Assembly (NCBI GenBank): GCA_963692995.1
Contig: OY843611.1
Location: 620,001-684,000 of the forward strand
Length of the DNA stretch: 64,000 bases
Direction of reading: 5' to 3'
Source of the DNA: Bin87 sp963692995
Lineage (GTDB): Bacteria; Chloroflexota; Dehalococcoidia; Lucifugimonadales; UBA3495
In this document: piece after piece, positions 36,188 to 44,319 of the stretch
Layout: every line of letters starts with the position of its first letter
Position numbering within the stretch: position 1 is the first letter of the stretch
Notes under the pieces: model-generated
Databases searched by the model: none
Seen by the model: only the letters and a program-made list of their open reading frames with translations
What the model was told of the DNA's origin: nothing
Position numbers and translations under genes: made by a program

Positions 36188-36682
36188 TCATCCGCCGTCG
36201 GCCAGCCGCCGGCGCTCCCGGCCTTCGATAAAGTGCACCGCCTCGTCGGGGCTGATGCGCCCTACTGGGCCGCTGGCGTACATTGCCCCCAGCACAGTGC
36301 CGCCACGCCCCAGCAAGAACTCCGTAGGCTGAATGTAGCCGCCCCGGTCGTCGGACCACCAGGAACCCAGCAGGTCGGCATCGGCCCGGGTTACGCCGTA
36401 GGCCATAGGGAAGGTCACGCCGGATTTGGTCGCCATCTCCTGCACTATTTCCTTCGGCTCGACGCTGGCCCCGACGATGGCGACGCCCATTTCGGCCAGG
36501 GCTTCCTGATCCTTCTGCCACGCGGCCAACTGCCGCGAGCAGTAGGGTCACCACACCCCTCGGTAGAACAGCGCCGCCAGATAGCGGGAGGACATATCCC
36601 CCGGCAAATCCAACTTGCCGCCGTCGATGAGGTTCAGAGTGAGACCGGGCAAGCGGTCGCCCTGTTGCAGTTTAGCTCCCAT
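36188..36682 (-). CDS. Selenocysteine-containing peroxiredoxin/AhpC-TSA-like protein
   Basis: 164 residues if the in-frame UGA at 36550-36548 is read as Sec at position 45. Before it: MGAKLQQGDRLPGLTLNL...LAALFYRGVW; after it: PYCSRQLAAWQKDQEALAEM, AIVGASVEP, TFPMAYGVTRADADLLG. The Sec falls exactly on the first Cys of the FYRGxWCPYC redox motif of thioredoxin-fold peroxidases, making UxxC. A hairpin of the bacterial SECIS type follows. GGAAGG precedes the ATG at 36682. If not decoded, the gene would be a fragment starting near 36529. Part of a likely operon with the PaREP1 gene 24 bp upstream. Function: thiol/selenol-dependent peroxide reduction (inference). Confidence 0.82.
36515..36542 (-). 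promoter_or_regulatory. Candidate bacterial SECIS hairpin (peroxiredoxin-like gene)
   Basis: In the mRNA, ten nt after the UGA, CGCGGC (36537-36532) pairs perfectly with GCCGCG (36526-36521) around loop AGUUG; outer CUGC/GCAG pairs extend it. The apical loop begins 16 nt after the UGA and has G among its first two nucleotides, matching the published bacterial SECIS consensus. Confidence 0.75.
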
Positions 36683-36706
36683 AGACTTCCTTCCTTCGCG
36701 CGGTTA

Positions 36707-37189
36707 TCAGCTTTGCGGCCGCTGGGGCCAGAAGAGATTGTAAAGACGGTCTGATAGTTCTTGGCACAGCTCCAATCCGTCGGCAACTTCCTCCGCTGAT
36801 TGCTCATCCTCGTAGAAATTGCTGTGCAAAACCCGGGCCGTATTGAAAGAGTTGTTGATCCGCCGGCGTTCTACGACATCGCCCGATCCGCCAACCAAAT
36901 TAGCCAATTCTCGGAGCACCAGCCAGATAGAGCGGTGGGTGTGAATGACGCCACCGTGGTGGGCGCTGACGGCTTTGACGGTTTCAGCAACCATGCCCCA
37001 TGCCTTGTTGGACGCTTGGGGCAGGTCGCCATCATCACGCAAGTGTTGCCAGGCGCCGGCGCGAAAATCCCGGCTGAGTCGGGCGTACTTTTCCGGCGTA
37101 CGCCCGGCATCGTCAGGTTGCGCCGGATCGCGAGCGGCGGCCAGGCCCCGGGCCACGGCGGCAGCGATTTCAGCTCCGGTGAATGTCAT
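36707..37189 (-). CDS. PaREP1/HEPN-type helical protein
   Basis: 160 residues, all-alpha. Core YARLSRDFRAGAWQHLR, LPQASNKAWGMVAETVKAVS and SIWLVLRELANLVG resemble PaREP1-family proteins, which fall in the HEPN superfamily (often nucleotide- or RNA-linked, partners of nucleotidyltransferases). The classical RX4-6H motif is not evident, so RNase activity is doubtful. It lies 12 bp after the flavin monooxygenase gene and 24 bp before the selenoprotein gene on the same strand. A second family member sits directly before the other selenoprotein gene at 59306. Confidence 0.7.
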   Translation of the reverse strand: MTFTGAEIAAAVARGLAAARDPAQPDDAGRTPEKYARLSRDFRAGAWQHLRDDGDLPQASNKAWGMVAETVKAVSAHHGGVIHTHRSIWLVLRELANLVGGSGDVVERRRINNSFNTARVLHSNFYEDEQSAEEVADGLELCQELSDRLYNLFWPQRPQS

Positions 37190-37201
37190 GGCGCTCGCCG
37201 A

Positions 37202-38425
37202 TTAGTCGCCCACCGTCTCCGCAGTGGCGGGCTTCAATCGTTCCGGCCACCACGGGTCATCATAGTCGCTGAACAGGCCCTTGAGGTGCGGCATCACCTC
37301 GTTGGCGAACAGGTCCGTATTCTTGCGCACCAGTTCCGGCGGCATGCTGCCGATCTGGAGCAGCACCATCAGGTGGCCGATGCGCAGGAGTTCGCACGCC
37401 TCGGTCAGCTTTTGGCGCACCGTTTCGGGGCTGCCGCCGATGACGTGGCCCTGTTTGATGTAGTCCTGCCAGCTGTTCTCGGTGGCGGCGCGTTGCGACT
37501 CCTCGCCCATCTGCGGGCGCAAAGACTTGCGAATGGACTCCAGCGAGCGGTAGCCCGGCGATTCGGCAAAGGGCGGATAAACCCGCAGCATCTTCTCGTA
37601 GAAGTATTTGACGTGCTGCTCGTAGTCCTTTGCCGCCTGCTCGTCCGTTTCGGAGACGCACACCAGTTGCAAGAAGCCGAGTCGGTGCGGGTTGTCATCG
37701 ACGCCACGCTCGGCGGCCCGCTCCCAGTAACCCTTGACGATGTTGTGGCCGCGCAGATACCCGTAGTAGGACAGGTAGCAATACACGTAATCGCGGTCCA
37801 GCACCCAGTCCCAGGTTTCCAGGCTGCCGGAGCCTGGTATCCATACGGGCGGGTGAGGTTGCTGCATGGGGCGGGGCCAAATGCTGATATAGCGCAGCTT
37901 GTTGTACTTGCCGTTGAATATGGTGGGGTGATGCTGCGTCCAGGCTTGCATCACCACGTCGTGGGCCTCGGTGTGCCGGTCGCGCAACGTGATGGGCACC
38001 TGGCCGTAGGAGAAGGTGGTGTCCATGGCGGTGCCCACCGGGAAACCGGCCACCAGCCGGCCGCCGGAGATCACGTCCAGCATCGCCATCTCCTCGGCGA
38101 CGCGCACCGGCGGGTTGTACAGCGCGAGACTATTGCCCAGCACGATGAGCGCGCCTTTGTCGGTGGTGTTGGCCAGCACCGAGGCAATCAGGTTGGGGGA
38201 CGGCATAATGCCGTAGGCGTTGTTGTGGTGCTCGTTGACGCAAATGCCGTCGAAGCCAACTTCGTCGGCGTAGCGGAGCTGGTCGATGTAGTCGGCGTAA
38301 TACTGGCTGCCCTTGGCCGGGTCGAAGTTCTCGTTAGGCAGGTCAACCCAAGCCGAATGATGCTGCTCGGCAAAATCTTCGGGCAGGTCCTGGTAGGGCA
38401 TCAGGTGGAAGAATGAAACTTTCAT
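37202..38425 (-). CDS. LLM-class flavin-dependent oxidoreductase
   Basis: 407 residues. Luciferase-fold pattern: MKVSFFHLMPYQDLPEDF, GICVNEHHNNAYG, VLGNSLALYNPPVRVAEEMA, DVISGGRLVAGFPVG, then PVWIPGSGSLETWDW and QLVCVSETDEQAAKDYEQHV. The closest named group is the LLM class that includes nitrilotriacetate and alkanal monooxygenases. Needs a reduced flavin from a separate reductase. Head of the minus-strand series LLM-PaREP1-selenoprotein-VOC. Confidence 0.86.
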   Translation of the reverse strand: MKVSFFHLMPYQDLPEDFAEQHHSAWVDLPNENFDPAKGSQYYADYIDQLRYADEVGFDGICVNEHHNNAYGIMPSPNLIASVLANTTDKGALIVLGNSLALYNPPVRVAEEMAMLDVISGGRLVAGFPVGTAMDTTFSYGQVPITLRDRHTEAHDVVMQAWTQHHPTIFNGKYNKLRYISIWPRPMQQPHPPVWIPGSGSLETWDWVLDRDYVYCYLSYYGYLRGHNIVKGYWERAAERGVDDNPHRLGFLQLVCVSETDEQAAKDYEQHVKYFYEKMLRVYPPFAESPGYRSLESIRKSLRPQMGEESQRAATENSWQDYIKQGHVIGGSPETVRQKLTEACELLRIGHLMVLLQIGSMPPELVRKNTDLFANEVMPHLKGLFSDYDDPWWPERLKPATAETVGD

Positions 38426-38493
38426 GTCGATTTACCTCGGCGGCGGGGTGGCTGCCTGTGTTGATTGCGCGGTTGCAGCATGGCGGGATTCGG

Positions 38494-39087
38494 CTACTGC
38501 GTGAGGCTTGCCGGCAGTGGGAAGAGGTCGGACACCGGGCAAGTGAAACCGGGGAGGACGGGTTCGGCGGTGAGGACATCGCCAGCGCGGAACACCGCGG
38601 CATGGTCCGGGCCAAAGGCAATAACTGAGCGGCGTTCCGGGAAGATTTGCCACACCAGCCGCACGCCGGCCGCCAGGTATTCCTCCACCTTGTTGAACAT
38701 ATCCACCGCAGTGTTGTTGGGCGAGATGATTTCAATGGCAAAGGCGGGAACCAGGTGATAGATGGCCTCAGCTGCAATTGGGGGTTCACCTACGAACAGG
38801 GCCAGATCCGGTTTGCGCATCCGTTCCTGACCGGCGCCAACCATAATGGCCGGTTCGTGAAGTATTTCGCCCAGGTTATGCCGGTTCGCAAACTCGTCAA
38901 GAGGCCGGTAAACATACTTCATCACCCGTGCGTGGTTGTACATCGGTGGTGTCATGCCTTTCCCGTCGCCATCCCAGACGTGCTTTTTGAGCAGCCGTCC
39001 GTCAATCAGCTCACAGCCGTCGGTCATCTCCTCAGGCAACGCCCAAAATTCTTCTACCGTGTACCGTTGGTCAGTAGAAGCGACCAT
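38494..39087 (-). CDS. Uma2-family putative endonuclease
   Basis: 197 residues. RYTVEEFWALPEEMTDG and CELIDGRLLKKHVW are the N-terminal Uma2 signature; MRKPDLALFVGE holds the catalytic Asp, AFAIEIISPNNTA the Glu, and VEEYLAAGVRLVWQIFPERR the last helix-strand. The usual Lys position before the helix carries FNKVEEY. The ATG at 39087 has GGAGGGAG upstream and is preferred to the ATG at 39120. Fourth Uma2 gene of the window and diverged from the others. Confidence 0.85.
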   Translation of the reverse strand: MVASTDQRYTVEEFWALPEEMTDGCELIDGRLLKKHVWDGDGKGMTPPMYNHARVMKYVYRPLDEFANRHNLGEILHEPAIMVGAGQERMRKPDLALFVGEPPIAAEAIYHLVPAFAIEIISPNNTAVDMFNKVEEYLAAGVRLVWQIFPERRSVIAFGPDHAAVFRAGDVLTAEPVLPGFTCPVSDLFPLPASLTQ

Positions 39088-39138
39088 GCTTGCTCCCTCC
39101 GCCCGTTTGTTATTCGCCATGGCGCCGGGCCGGCGGCA

Positions 39139-39981
39139 TCAGCCGGCCAGCCATCCCTTCACGGCGGCGATGAAGTCGGCGGGGTTGTCCTCAAAAACCA
39201 TGTGGCCGGCGCGTTCGATCTCGGCCAGGGCGCCCTGCGCCAGCGTGTCCACCATCTGCCGGGCGGTTTCCGCGGTAAGCAGGTCGGTTTCCGTGCCGCG
39301 GACCAGCAGCGTGGGGCAGGTGATGCGCTCCAGTGACGGCCACAGGTCCACGGCCGGCGCCGCCGTGCCGTTGATGCGCTGCTCGCGGATGGCCGGGTCG
39401 AACTTCCAGCCGATCTTGCCGTTGGGCAACTGCTGGCTCTGGCCGGCGAGACGGCGGCGCATGACCGACTCTGCGGCGAAGCGGTTGCCGGTCTGGACGT
39501 GGGCCAGCGCATCCTCAAACGAATCAAATTCGGTGGGCAGGTTGCTCAATTCTGCGGTGATGCGATTGCCGCCGGCCGGCTCGATGCGGGGGCCGATGTC
39601 CACGATGCACAGGCGTTCGAGGCGGTCGGGGTGCTGGCCGGCGAAGGCCATGCTGTTGCGCCCGCCCATGGAGTGGCCGAACAGGATGAACTTGTCCAGG
39701 CCGATGGCATCCACGAAACCCTGCAAGTCGGCGACGAAGGCGTCGGTGGAGTAGTCGCCGCCGGGGGCGTGGTCAGTATCGCCGCGGCCCCTCTGATCAA
39801 TGGAGTACACGTGATAATCGTTGCAGAGAGCCAGAGCGACATCTTCCCAAACGTTGGCGTGGCCCCGCAGCCCGTGCAGCAGCACCAGAGGAGGCTGGCC
39901 CGCGGTTCCCCAGTCGAGATAGTGCAGATTGATGCCGTTGGCGGTGACGTTCTTGCTCTTGGGCTGTACTTGCGTGGTCAT
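39139..39981 (-). CDS. Alpha/beta hydrolase
   Basis: 280 residues. LVLLHGLRGHANVWEDVA is the oxyanion-loop segment, ILFGHSMGGRNSMAF the nucleophile elbow (Ser), TLLVRGTETDLLTAE the Asp loop and RAGHMVFEDNPADF the catalytic His. Resembles epoxide-hydrolase/esterase-like enzymes; the reaction is not defined by sequence. 51 bp after the Uma2 start, on the same strand as the enoyl-CoA hydratase. Confidence 0.86.
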   Translation of the reverse strand: MTTQVQPKSKNVTANGINLHYLDWGTAGQPPLVLLHGLRGHANVWEDVALALCNDYHVYSIDQRGRGDTDHAPGGDYSTDAFVADLQGFVDAIGLDKFILFGHSMGGRNSMAFAGQHPDRLERLCIVDIGPRIEPAGGNRITAELSNLPTEFDSFEDALAHVQTGNRFAAESVMRRRLAGQSQQLPNGKIGWKFDPAIREQRINGTAAPAVDLWPSLERITCPTLLVRGTETDLLTAETARQMVDTLAQGALAEIERAGHMVFEDNPADFIAAVKGWLAG

Positions 39982-40067
39982 GGCTACAACTCCTGGCAGT
40001 CTCGCGTGATTAGTGAACGGTGGTTAGTGAACGAGTGATGGTCTCTTTGCCCCAGACCAGCGCAACT

Positions 40068-40856
40068 CTACTTCAGCTGCCAGTTGGGGCGGCGTTTTTC
40101 GGCGAAGGCTCGAGGGCCTTCCTTGCTGTCATCGGTGGAGAGGATGTAGTCGTAGGCGACGTAGGTTTTGGCGCTGATTTCAGCGATGGACATGTCCAGG
40201 CTGCTGTAGGCCAGTTCCTTGATGGTGCGGACGGCCAGCGGCGCGTTCTGCGCGATGCTCTCCGCCATCTTGACGGCCTCCGGCACCAGCTCATCCGGCG
40301 GCACCACTTTGTTGAGGAAGCCCATTTCCTTAACCCGTTCAGCCGGCAGCAGATCAGCGGTCATCACCAGCTCCAGCACGTTGGAGATGCCGATCATCTT
40401 GGTGAGTTCCACCGCGAAGGGGGGCATCAGGCTCCACTTGGTCTCGGTGATGCCGAGGCGGGCGTTATCGGCGGCCAGGCGCACGTCGCACATCTGGGCG
40501 ATGGACCAGCCGCCGGCGGCGGCGGCCCCGTTGACGGCGGCCACCAGTGGCTTGGTGGGGCGCTCCCACATATGGGGCTTGTTGGGCGACATACTGTTTT
40601 CCGCCCGGGCCGGCACGCCTGCGGCGTTGTCGGAGGCGCGTTCTTTAAGGTCGCGGCCGGCGCAGAAGTTGCGGCCTGATCCGGTGATCACGGCCACCCA
40701 GGCTGCGTCGTCCTCGTTATCGAAGTGGTTGATAACCTCCTGCAACTCCCGGCGCAGTTGCCGGTTAATGGCATTGGAGGATTCGGGCCGGTTCAGCGTG
40801 ATGACGGCAACGTGGTTGTCGATGCCGGTTTTTTCGTAGAGTACGGTTTCGGGCAT
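40068..40856 (-). CDS. Enoyl-CoA hydratase/isomerase family protein
   Basis: 262 residues of the crotonase fold. VAVITLNRPESSNAINRQL, VITGSGRNFCAGRDLKE (oxyanion hole), PLVAAVNGAAAAGGWSIAQM and RLGITETKWSLMPPF are present. The active-site pair of Glu residues is partly replaced, so hydratase activity is not certain; related members act as isomerases or hydrolases. The ATG at 40856 has AAGGAG upstream, whereas the open frame reaches 41090 into the HIT gene. Confidence 0.88.
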   Translation of the reverse strand: MPETVLYEKTGIDNHVAVITLNRPESSNAINRQLRRELQEVINHFDNEDDAAWVAVITGSGRNFCAGRDLKERASDNAAGVPARAENSMSPNKPHMWERPTKPLVAAVNGAAAAGGWSIAQMCDVRLAADNARLGITETKWSLMPPFAVELTKMIGISNVLELVMTADLLPAERVKEMGFLNKVVPPDELVPEAVKMAESIAQNAPLAVRTIKELAYSSLDMSIAEISAKTYVAYDYILSTDDSKEGPRAFAEKRRPNWQLK

Positions 40857-40918
40857 TATGGTGTGGTCTCCTTGCAGTGGTATTCCTGGCAGCGCTATTC
40901 CCGACGCTTGGGTTGCGG

Positions 40919-41278
40919 TCAGGCATAGTGCCCCAGGAACTGGCCGCCGATGACGTGCACGTGGCCGTGGGACTGGCTTTGCAAGCCATCGTAGCCGAAA
41001 TTGGATAGGATGCGAAAACCGTTGGGGCAATACATGCAGCCCAAGGTCGCCGCGACATCGCCGAGACGGGCCATGATGCCACTGCTCCACATTTCCAGTT
41101 GGGACATATGGCGACGGGGCATGACCAGCAGCATGATCGGCACCCAGGTCAGCCGATTGACGATGGCAATGAGGTCGTTGTCAAGGTAGCGGATCCGCGC
41201 CGGCTCGCGTCCGGCGACGATTTCGCAAAAAACACAGTAGGAACCAGCCGATTGCGGTGTTGCTGATGCGCTTGTCAT
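40919..41278 (-). CDS. HIT-family nucleotide hydrolase
   Basis: 119 residues. Starts with a zinc-type YCVFCEIVAGREPARI segment, has VMPRRHMSQL, and ends with the histidine triad SHGHVHVIGGQFLGHY. HIT proteins of this kind cleave dinucleotides or AMP-linked compounds. The C-terminal end is short and the triad is close to it. Lies 62 bp before the enoyl-CoA hydratase on the same strand. Confidence 0.85.
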   Translation of the reverse strand: MTSASATPQSAGSYCVFCEIVAGREPARIRYLDNDLIAIVNRLTWVPIMLLVMPRRHMSQLEMWSSGIMARLGDVAATLGCMYCPNGFRILSNFGYDGLQSQSHGHVHVIGGQFLGHYA

Positions 41279-41526
41279 TGATGTCTCGTGTCAATTCTTC
41301 CGAACTCGCTGCCAGCGCGCCGCCGGGCAAAGTAGTCCCTTGCTTGTCGCCAGCCGGCGCGAGGGCGGGCTGATGGATTGTTCCAATTGTAACCCAAATC
41401 AACTGCCGGCCGCCCGTTTTCCGGCTTCCGGTGGCCGTCCGCCAAGTGTGGTATTATTGCCCAAGACGCGCCCGGTTGTTTCGCGCGTCGAATTGTTCAC
41501 CCGCCATAGCCATCGCCGACCAACGT

Positions 41527-42018
41527 ATGTTTCGACTGGCCATACTCACCATCAGCAGTTCGGGAGCTCGCGGCGAACGGGAAGATACCGGAGGGCAGGC
41601 CATCCGGGATAAGTTGCCGCCACCGGACTATGAAGAAGTTCGCTATGAAATCGTCTCCGACGATGCCGGGACAATCACCAGCCGGCTCTGCGAATGGGCT
41701 GACGCCGGCGATGTGGACCTAATCGTCACCACCGGAGGCACGGGTATGGGTCGGCGGGACGTTACCCCCGAAGCCGCCAGGGTTGCGATGGACCGTGAAG
41801 TTCCGGGCCTGGCCGAGACGATGCGCGCCCAGACTCTCAAGTTCACGCCCATGGCGATGCTGAGCCGCTCGGTAGCGGGCATTCGTGGGCAGACCCTGAT
41901 CATCACCCTGCCGGGCAGCCCTCGGGGAGTAGGCGAGTGCCTCGACGTAGTTCTGCCCGTCCTGCCCCATGCGATTGAGCTTTTGCAACGGGAATCCGTG
42001 CAAGAGCACCCACGCTAG
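41527..42018 (+). CDS. MogA/MoaB-family molybdenum-cofactor protein
   Basis: 163 residues. LAILTISSSGARGEREDTGG, LIVTTGGTGMGRRDVTPEA and IITLPGSPRGVGECLD are the motifs of MoaB/MogA (molybdopterin adenylyltransferase fold). It adenylates molybdopterin before Mo insertion. With the MocA-like gene at 28302 it supports the three Mo enzymes of the window. The ATG at 41527 gives the family start. The ~250-bp gap before it holds a -10-like TATTAT near 41452 but no gene. Confidence 0.9.
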   Translation: MFRLAILTISSSGARGEREDTGGQAIRDKLPPPDYEEVRYEIVSDDAGTITSRLCEWADAGDVDLIVTTGGTGMGRRDVTPEAARVAMDREVPGLAETMRAQTLKFTPMAMLSRSVAGIRGQTLIITLPGSPRGVGECLDVVLPVLPHAIELLQRESVQEHPR

Positions 42019-42103
42019 TCAGGGATTTCCGCTAGTCATGGGATTCCCGTGAAAGCGCGCATGACGGAAAAATTCAACATCATTCACCGGAGACCGCAAT
42101 CAC

Positions 42104-42457
42104 ATGACCACCGACGCCAACACTAACGAATCGGCCCCCGTCTATTGGCCCAGGGTGAAGGAATTGCTGGACGGCATCATGGAGCGCTGGATCGAGCGCC
42201 ATGGCCGCGACCCGTACCCAGGCATCCACGAATACTGGTGGGAGACACCGGAAGAATTGGCCGCGTCGGTGCTCAACGGTTATCCGTCGATTGAACCTGG
42301 TAAACCGGGCACGGAGACGCACTTGGTACGTTCCTTGCGTCTGGGATGCGGCACCTTCGGTCGAATGCCGTTGCGCGGCCCGTTCCTGTCCCGGGCCGAG
42401 GCCGCTGAAGTCGCCGCGTGGATTGACGCCGGCATGCCCAAGGGTCCCGAGGATTAG
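42104..42457 (+). CDS. Small hypothetical protein
   Basis: 117 residues, no family recognised. It has acidic and Trp-rich segments (WPRVKELLDGIMERWIERHG, HEYWWETPEELAASV) and a C-terminus SRAEAAEVAAWIDAGMPKGP resembling the end of cytochrome c-like domains, but there is no CxxCH motif. No signal peptide or membrane segment. Preceded by GGAG 8 bp before the ATG. Codon use is like its neighbours. Confidence 0.6.
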   Translation: MTTDANTNESAPVYWPRVKELLDGIMERWIERHGRDPYPGIHEYWWETPEELAASVLNGYPSIEPGKPGTETHLVRSLRLGCGTFGRMPLRGPFLSRAEAAEVAAWIDAGMPKGPED

Positions 42458-42473
42458 CCGCGCCGCCGGCGAT

Positions 42474-43148
42474 TTACCTGGAAAGTCGCGGCGTGACGAT
42501 TACCGAAACGCCCTTCTGATCCGCAGTTTCCTGTTGCGGCGACGCGACATTCCCGCCGATGACCGCCGGTATCACCGGCGTCCCCTTGATTCTCGCCAGG
42601 GTATTGGCCCGGTCCCAGGCCCGATCAATGTCCCGCTCACCGATAAGACTTGAAACTTCGGCGACCACGTGTACCGATTGGCGGTCGCTTTTGCGACGCC
42701 CGGCCAGGATGACGTCCGATTGTTCCAGGTGGCTGGCCTGATCTTCGGTAATGAGCTTTTGCTCTTCCGCATCGTCGATGGCATCCTGAAATTCCGGCGA
42801 ACGGGCGACGATTTTGCTTTGCAGGATGCGAACCCGATTCAGGCCCAGTTGACGACTGGCAATGTTAACGATGTTGGCATGAACTTCTCGCTCCAGCTCG
42901 GCTCCAACGAGACGACCAACCGTATCATCCATTCGATCCATTCGGTCCTCCAGCCGGCCAACCCGGTCCTCCAAACGGGCTTGCCCGTCCCTGAGCTGGG
43001 TTTGCTCTTCCCGGAGCTGGGCTTGCCCGTGTTCCAAACGGGCTTGTCCTTCCCGGAGCTGGGCTTGCCCGTGTTCCAAACGGGCTTGCCCTTCTTTCAG
43101 GTCAGCTATATCAGCTGCCATGCGTTCGCTGTCGTCGGAGGCAATCAT
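42474..43148 (-). CDS. Coiled-coil protein with a nuclease-like C-terminal domain
   Basis: 224 residues. Residues ~15-75 hold 14-residue repeats of the type ARLEHGQAQLREGQ, then LEDRVGRLEDRMDRMDDTVG, a long coiled coil. The C-terminal part (SVHVVAEVSSLIGERDIDRA, GTPVIPAVIGGNVA) resembles PD-(D/E)XK-like DUF3782-type proteins, though the catalytic Lys is not visible. Similar in layout to 60818-61555. The ATG at 43148 is six bases after a TATAAT, so the mRNA is probably leaderless. Confidence 0.6.
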   Translation of the reverse strand: MIASDDSERMAADIADLKEGQARLEHGQAQLREGQARLEHGQAQLREEQTQLRDGQARLEDRVGRLEDRMDRMDDTVGRLVGAELEREVHANIVNIASRQLGLNRVRILQSKIVARSPEFQDAIDDAEEQKLITEDQASHLEQSDVILAGRRKSDRQSVHVVAEVSSLIGERDIDRAWDRANTLARIKGTPVIPAVIGGNVASPQQETADQKGVSVIVTPRLSR

Positions 43149-43154
43149 AGCGTT

Positions 43155-43160
43155 ATTATA
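43155..43160 (-). promoter_or_regulatory. -10 box of a leaderless promoter
   Basis: TATAAT on the minus strand, six bases before the ATG at 43148, the same spacing as at hicA. Confidence 0.45.
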
Positions 43161-43169
43161 CATCAGCGA

Positions 43170-43197
43170 ATAGGGGCGAATAATCATTCGCCCCTAT
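43170..43197. repeat. Perfect 12-bp hairpin
   Basis: ATAGGGGCGAAT - AATC - ATTCGCCCCTAT lies between the NHL stop and the coiled-coil gene's promoter. No T-tract; might end transcription or overlap the -35 of the adjacent promoter. Confidence 0.7.
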
Positions 43198-43222
43198 CGT
43201 TTGCCGAAGCGCCGTTTTGCTA

Positions 43223-44227
43223 TTACAGCAGCGCCGGCTCCTTTTCCTTCTGATAGATCTGGATCCGGCCACGGGTGTGGTCGAGGATGGCGATCTGGCC
43301 CGACGGGGTTACTCTGACCGCGCAGGGGTTGGCGAAGGCCTTCTCGAACGCGCCGCGGTCGTGAGTGACGGCCATGGTGCGCTGGCGGATCATGTCCGGG
43401 TTGGAGTTGAGCTTGGCTTTGCCCCACTCGGACAGGGTGTAGTCGCCATTTAGTTGGGCGCGGAAGCGTCCGTCCGGGGCCAGGACCTGGACCCGGTCGT
43501 TCTCCCGGTCGCACACGTAGATATCGCCGTCGGCGTCCACATGGACCGCGTTGGGACGCCTGAACTGGCCGGGGCCGTCTCCGCTGGCGCCGAAGCTGGC
43601 CTGCCACTCGCCGGCTTGGGTGAAGACCTGGATGCGGTCATTCCGCCAGTCTGCGACGTAGATGAGGCCGGCCTGGTCCAGGCAGATGCCCCAAGGCAGG
43701 TTAAGCTGGCCGTCGCCACTGCCGTACTCGCCGAACTGGCTCTTGAACGTGCCGTCCAGGGCGTAGCTCTGGATGCGGTGGTTCTTGCTGTCCACCAGCC
43801 ACATGGTATCGCCGACGATGGTGATGCCGGAGGGGCTGTTGAACTCGCCGGGGCCGCTGCCTAGGGCGCCCCAGTGGGACACGTAGTCGCCGTCCTCGGT
43901 GTAGATGGTGATGCGGTTCAGGTACTCGTCGGCGACGTACAGGTTGTTGTCGGCGTCCAGCGCGCAGGAGGTGGGCCAGTACATATCGCCGGCGTCTTCG
44001 CCGAACTTGCTGAACTCGCCAACCAGCTCCTCGTTCAGCGTGGCGACGGTTACGTGCACGCCGTCCGGTCGATTTTCATAGGAGCGGTTGAGAACGTAGA
44101 CCTTGCCCTCTTCGTCGATAGCCATATCCACGGGGTTGCGGAACCCGGTGCCGTTGAACTCGTTGCGGCCCACGGAGTGGCTATAGGTGAAAGCAGTGTC
44201 CACGAGGCCAAACAGATGGGTACTCAT
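43223..44227 (-). CDS. NHL-repeat six-bladed beta-propeller protein
   Basis: 334 residues made of NHL blades: FRNPVDMAIDEEGKVYVLN, YWPTSCALDADNNLYVADEY, FNSPSGITIVGDTMWLVDSK, LNLPWGICLDQAGLIYVADW, FRRPNAVHVDADGDIYVCDR and FANPCAVRVTPSGQIAILDH. No signal peptide, so cytoplasmic unless exported by another route. Role is probably ligand or protein binding; it could be an enzyme such as a lactonase-like propeller. A paralog is at 61836. Confidence 0.85.
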   Translation of the reverse strand: MSTHLFGLVDTAFTYSHSVGRNEFNGTGFRNPVDMAIDEEGKVYVLNRSYENRPDGVHVTVATLNEELVGEFSKFGEDAGDMYWPTSCALDADNNLYVADEYLNRITIYTEDGDYVSHWGALGSGPGEFNSPSGITIVGDTMWLVDSKNHRIQSYALDGTFKSQFGEYGSGDGQLNLPWGICLDQAGLIYVADWRNDRIQVFTQAGEWQASFGASGDGPGQFRRPNAVHVDADGDIYVCDRENDRVQVLAPDGRFRAQLNGDYTLSEWGKAKLNSNPDMIRQRTMAVTHDRGAFEKAFANPCAVRVTPSGQIAILDHTRGRIQIYQKEKEPALL

Positions 44228-44319
44228 AGACTTCCCTCTCTTGTTGATCGTCGGTAGTCAATGTGCGGCGGAATTCCTCCCGGGAGGAATTCCGCCGTGC
44301 CGGTTGCGGCGCGGGTGGC

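Noticed and set aside
36188..36529. Independent 113-residue gene beginning MAAWQKDQEAL
   Set aside because: Homology continues upstream across the UGA to an ATG with a good Shine-Dalgarno, so this is the downstream part of one Sec-containing frame.
36800..38416. 538-codon plus-strand frame opposite the flavin monooxygenase
   Set aside because: Antisense of PaREP1 and LLM genes, which both have clear family motifs and start signals.
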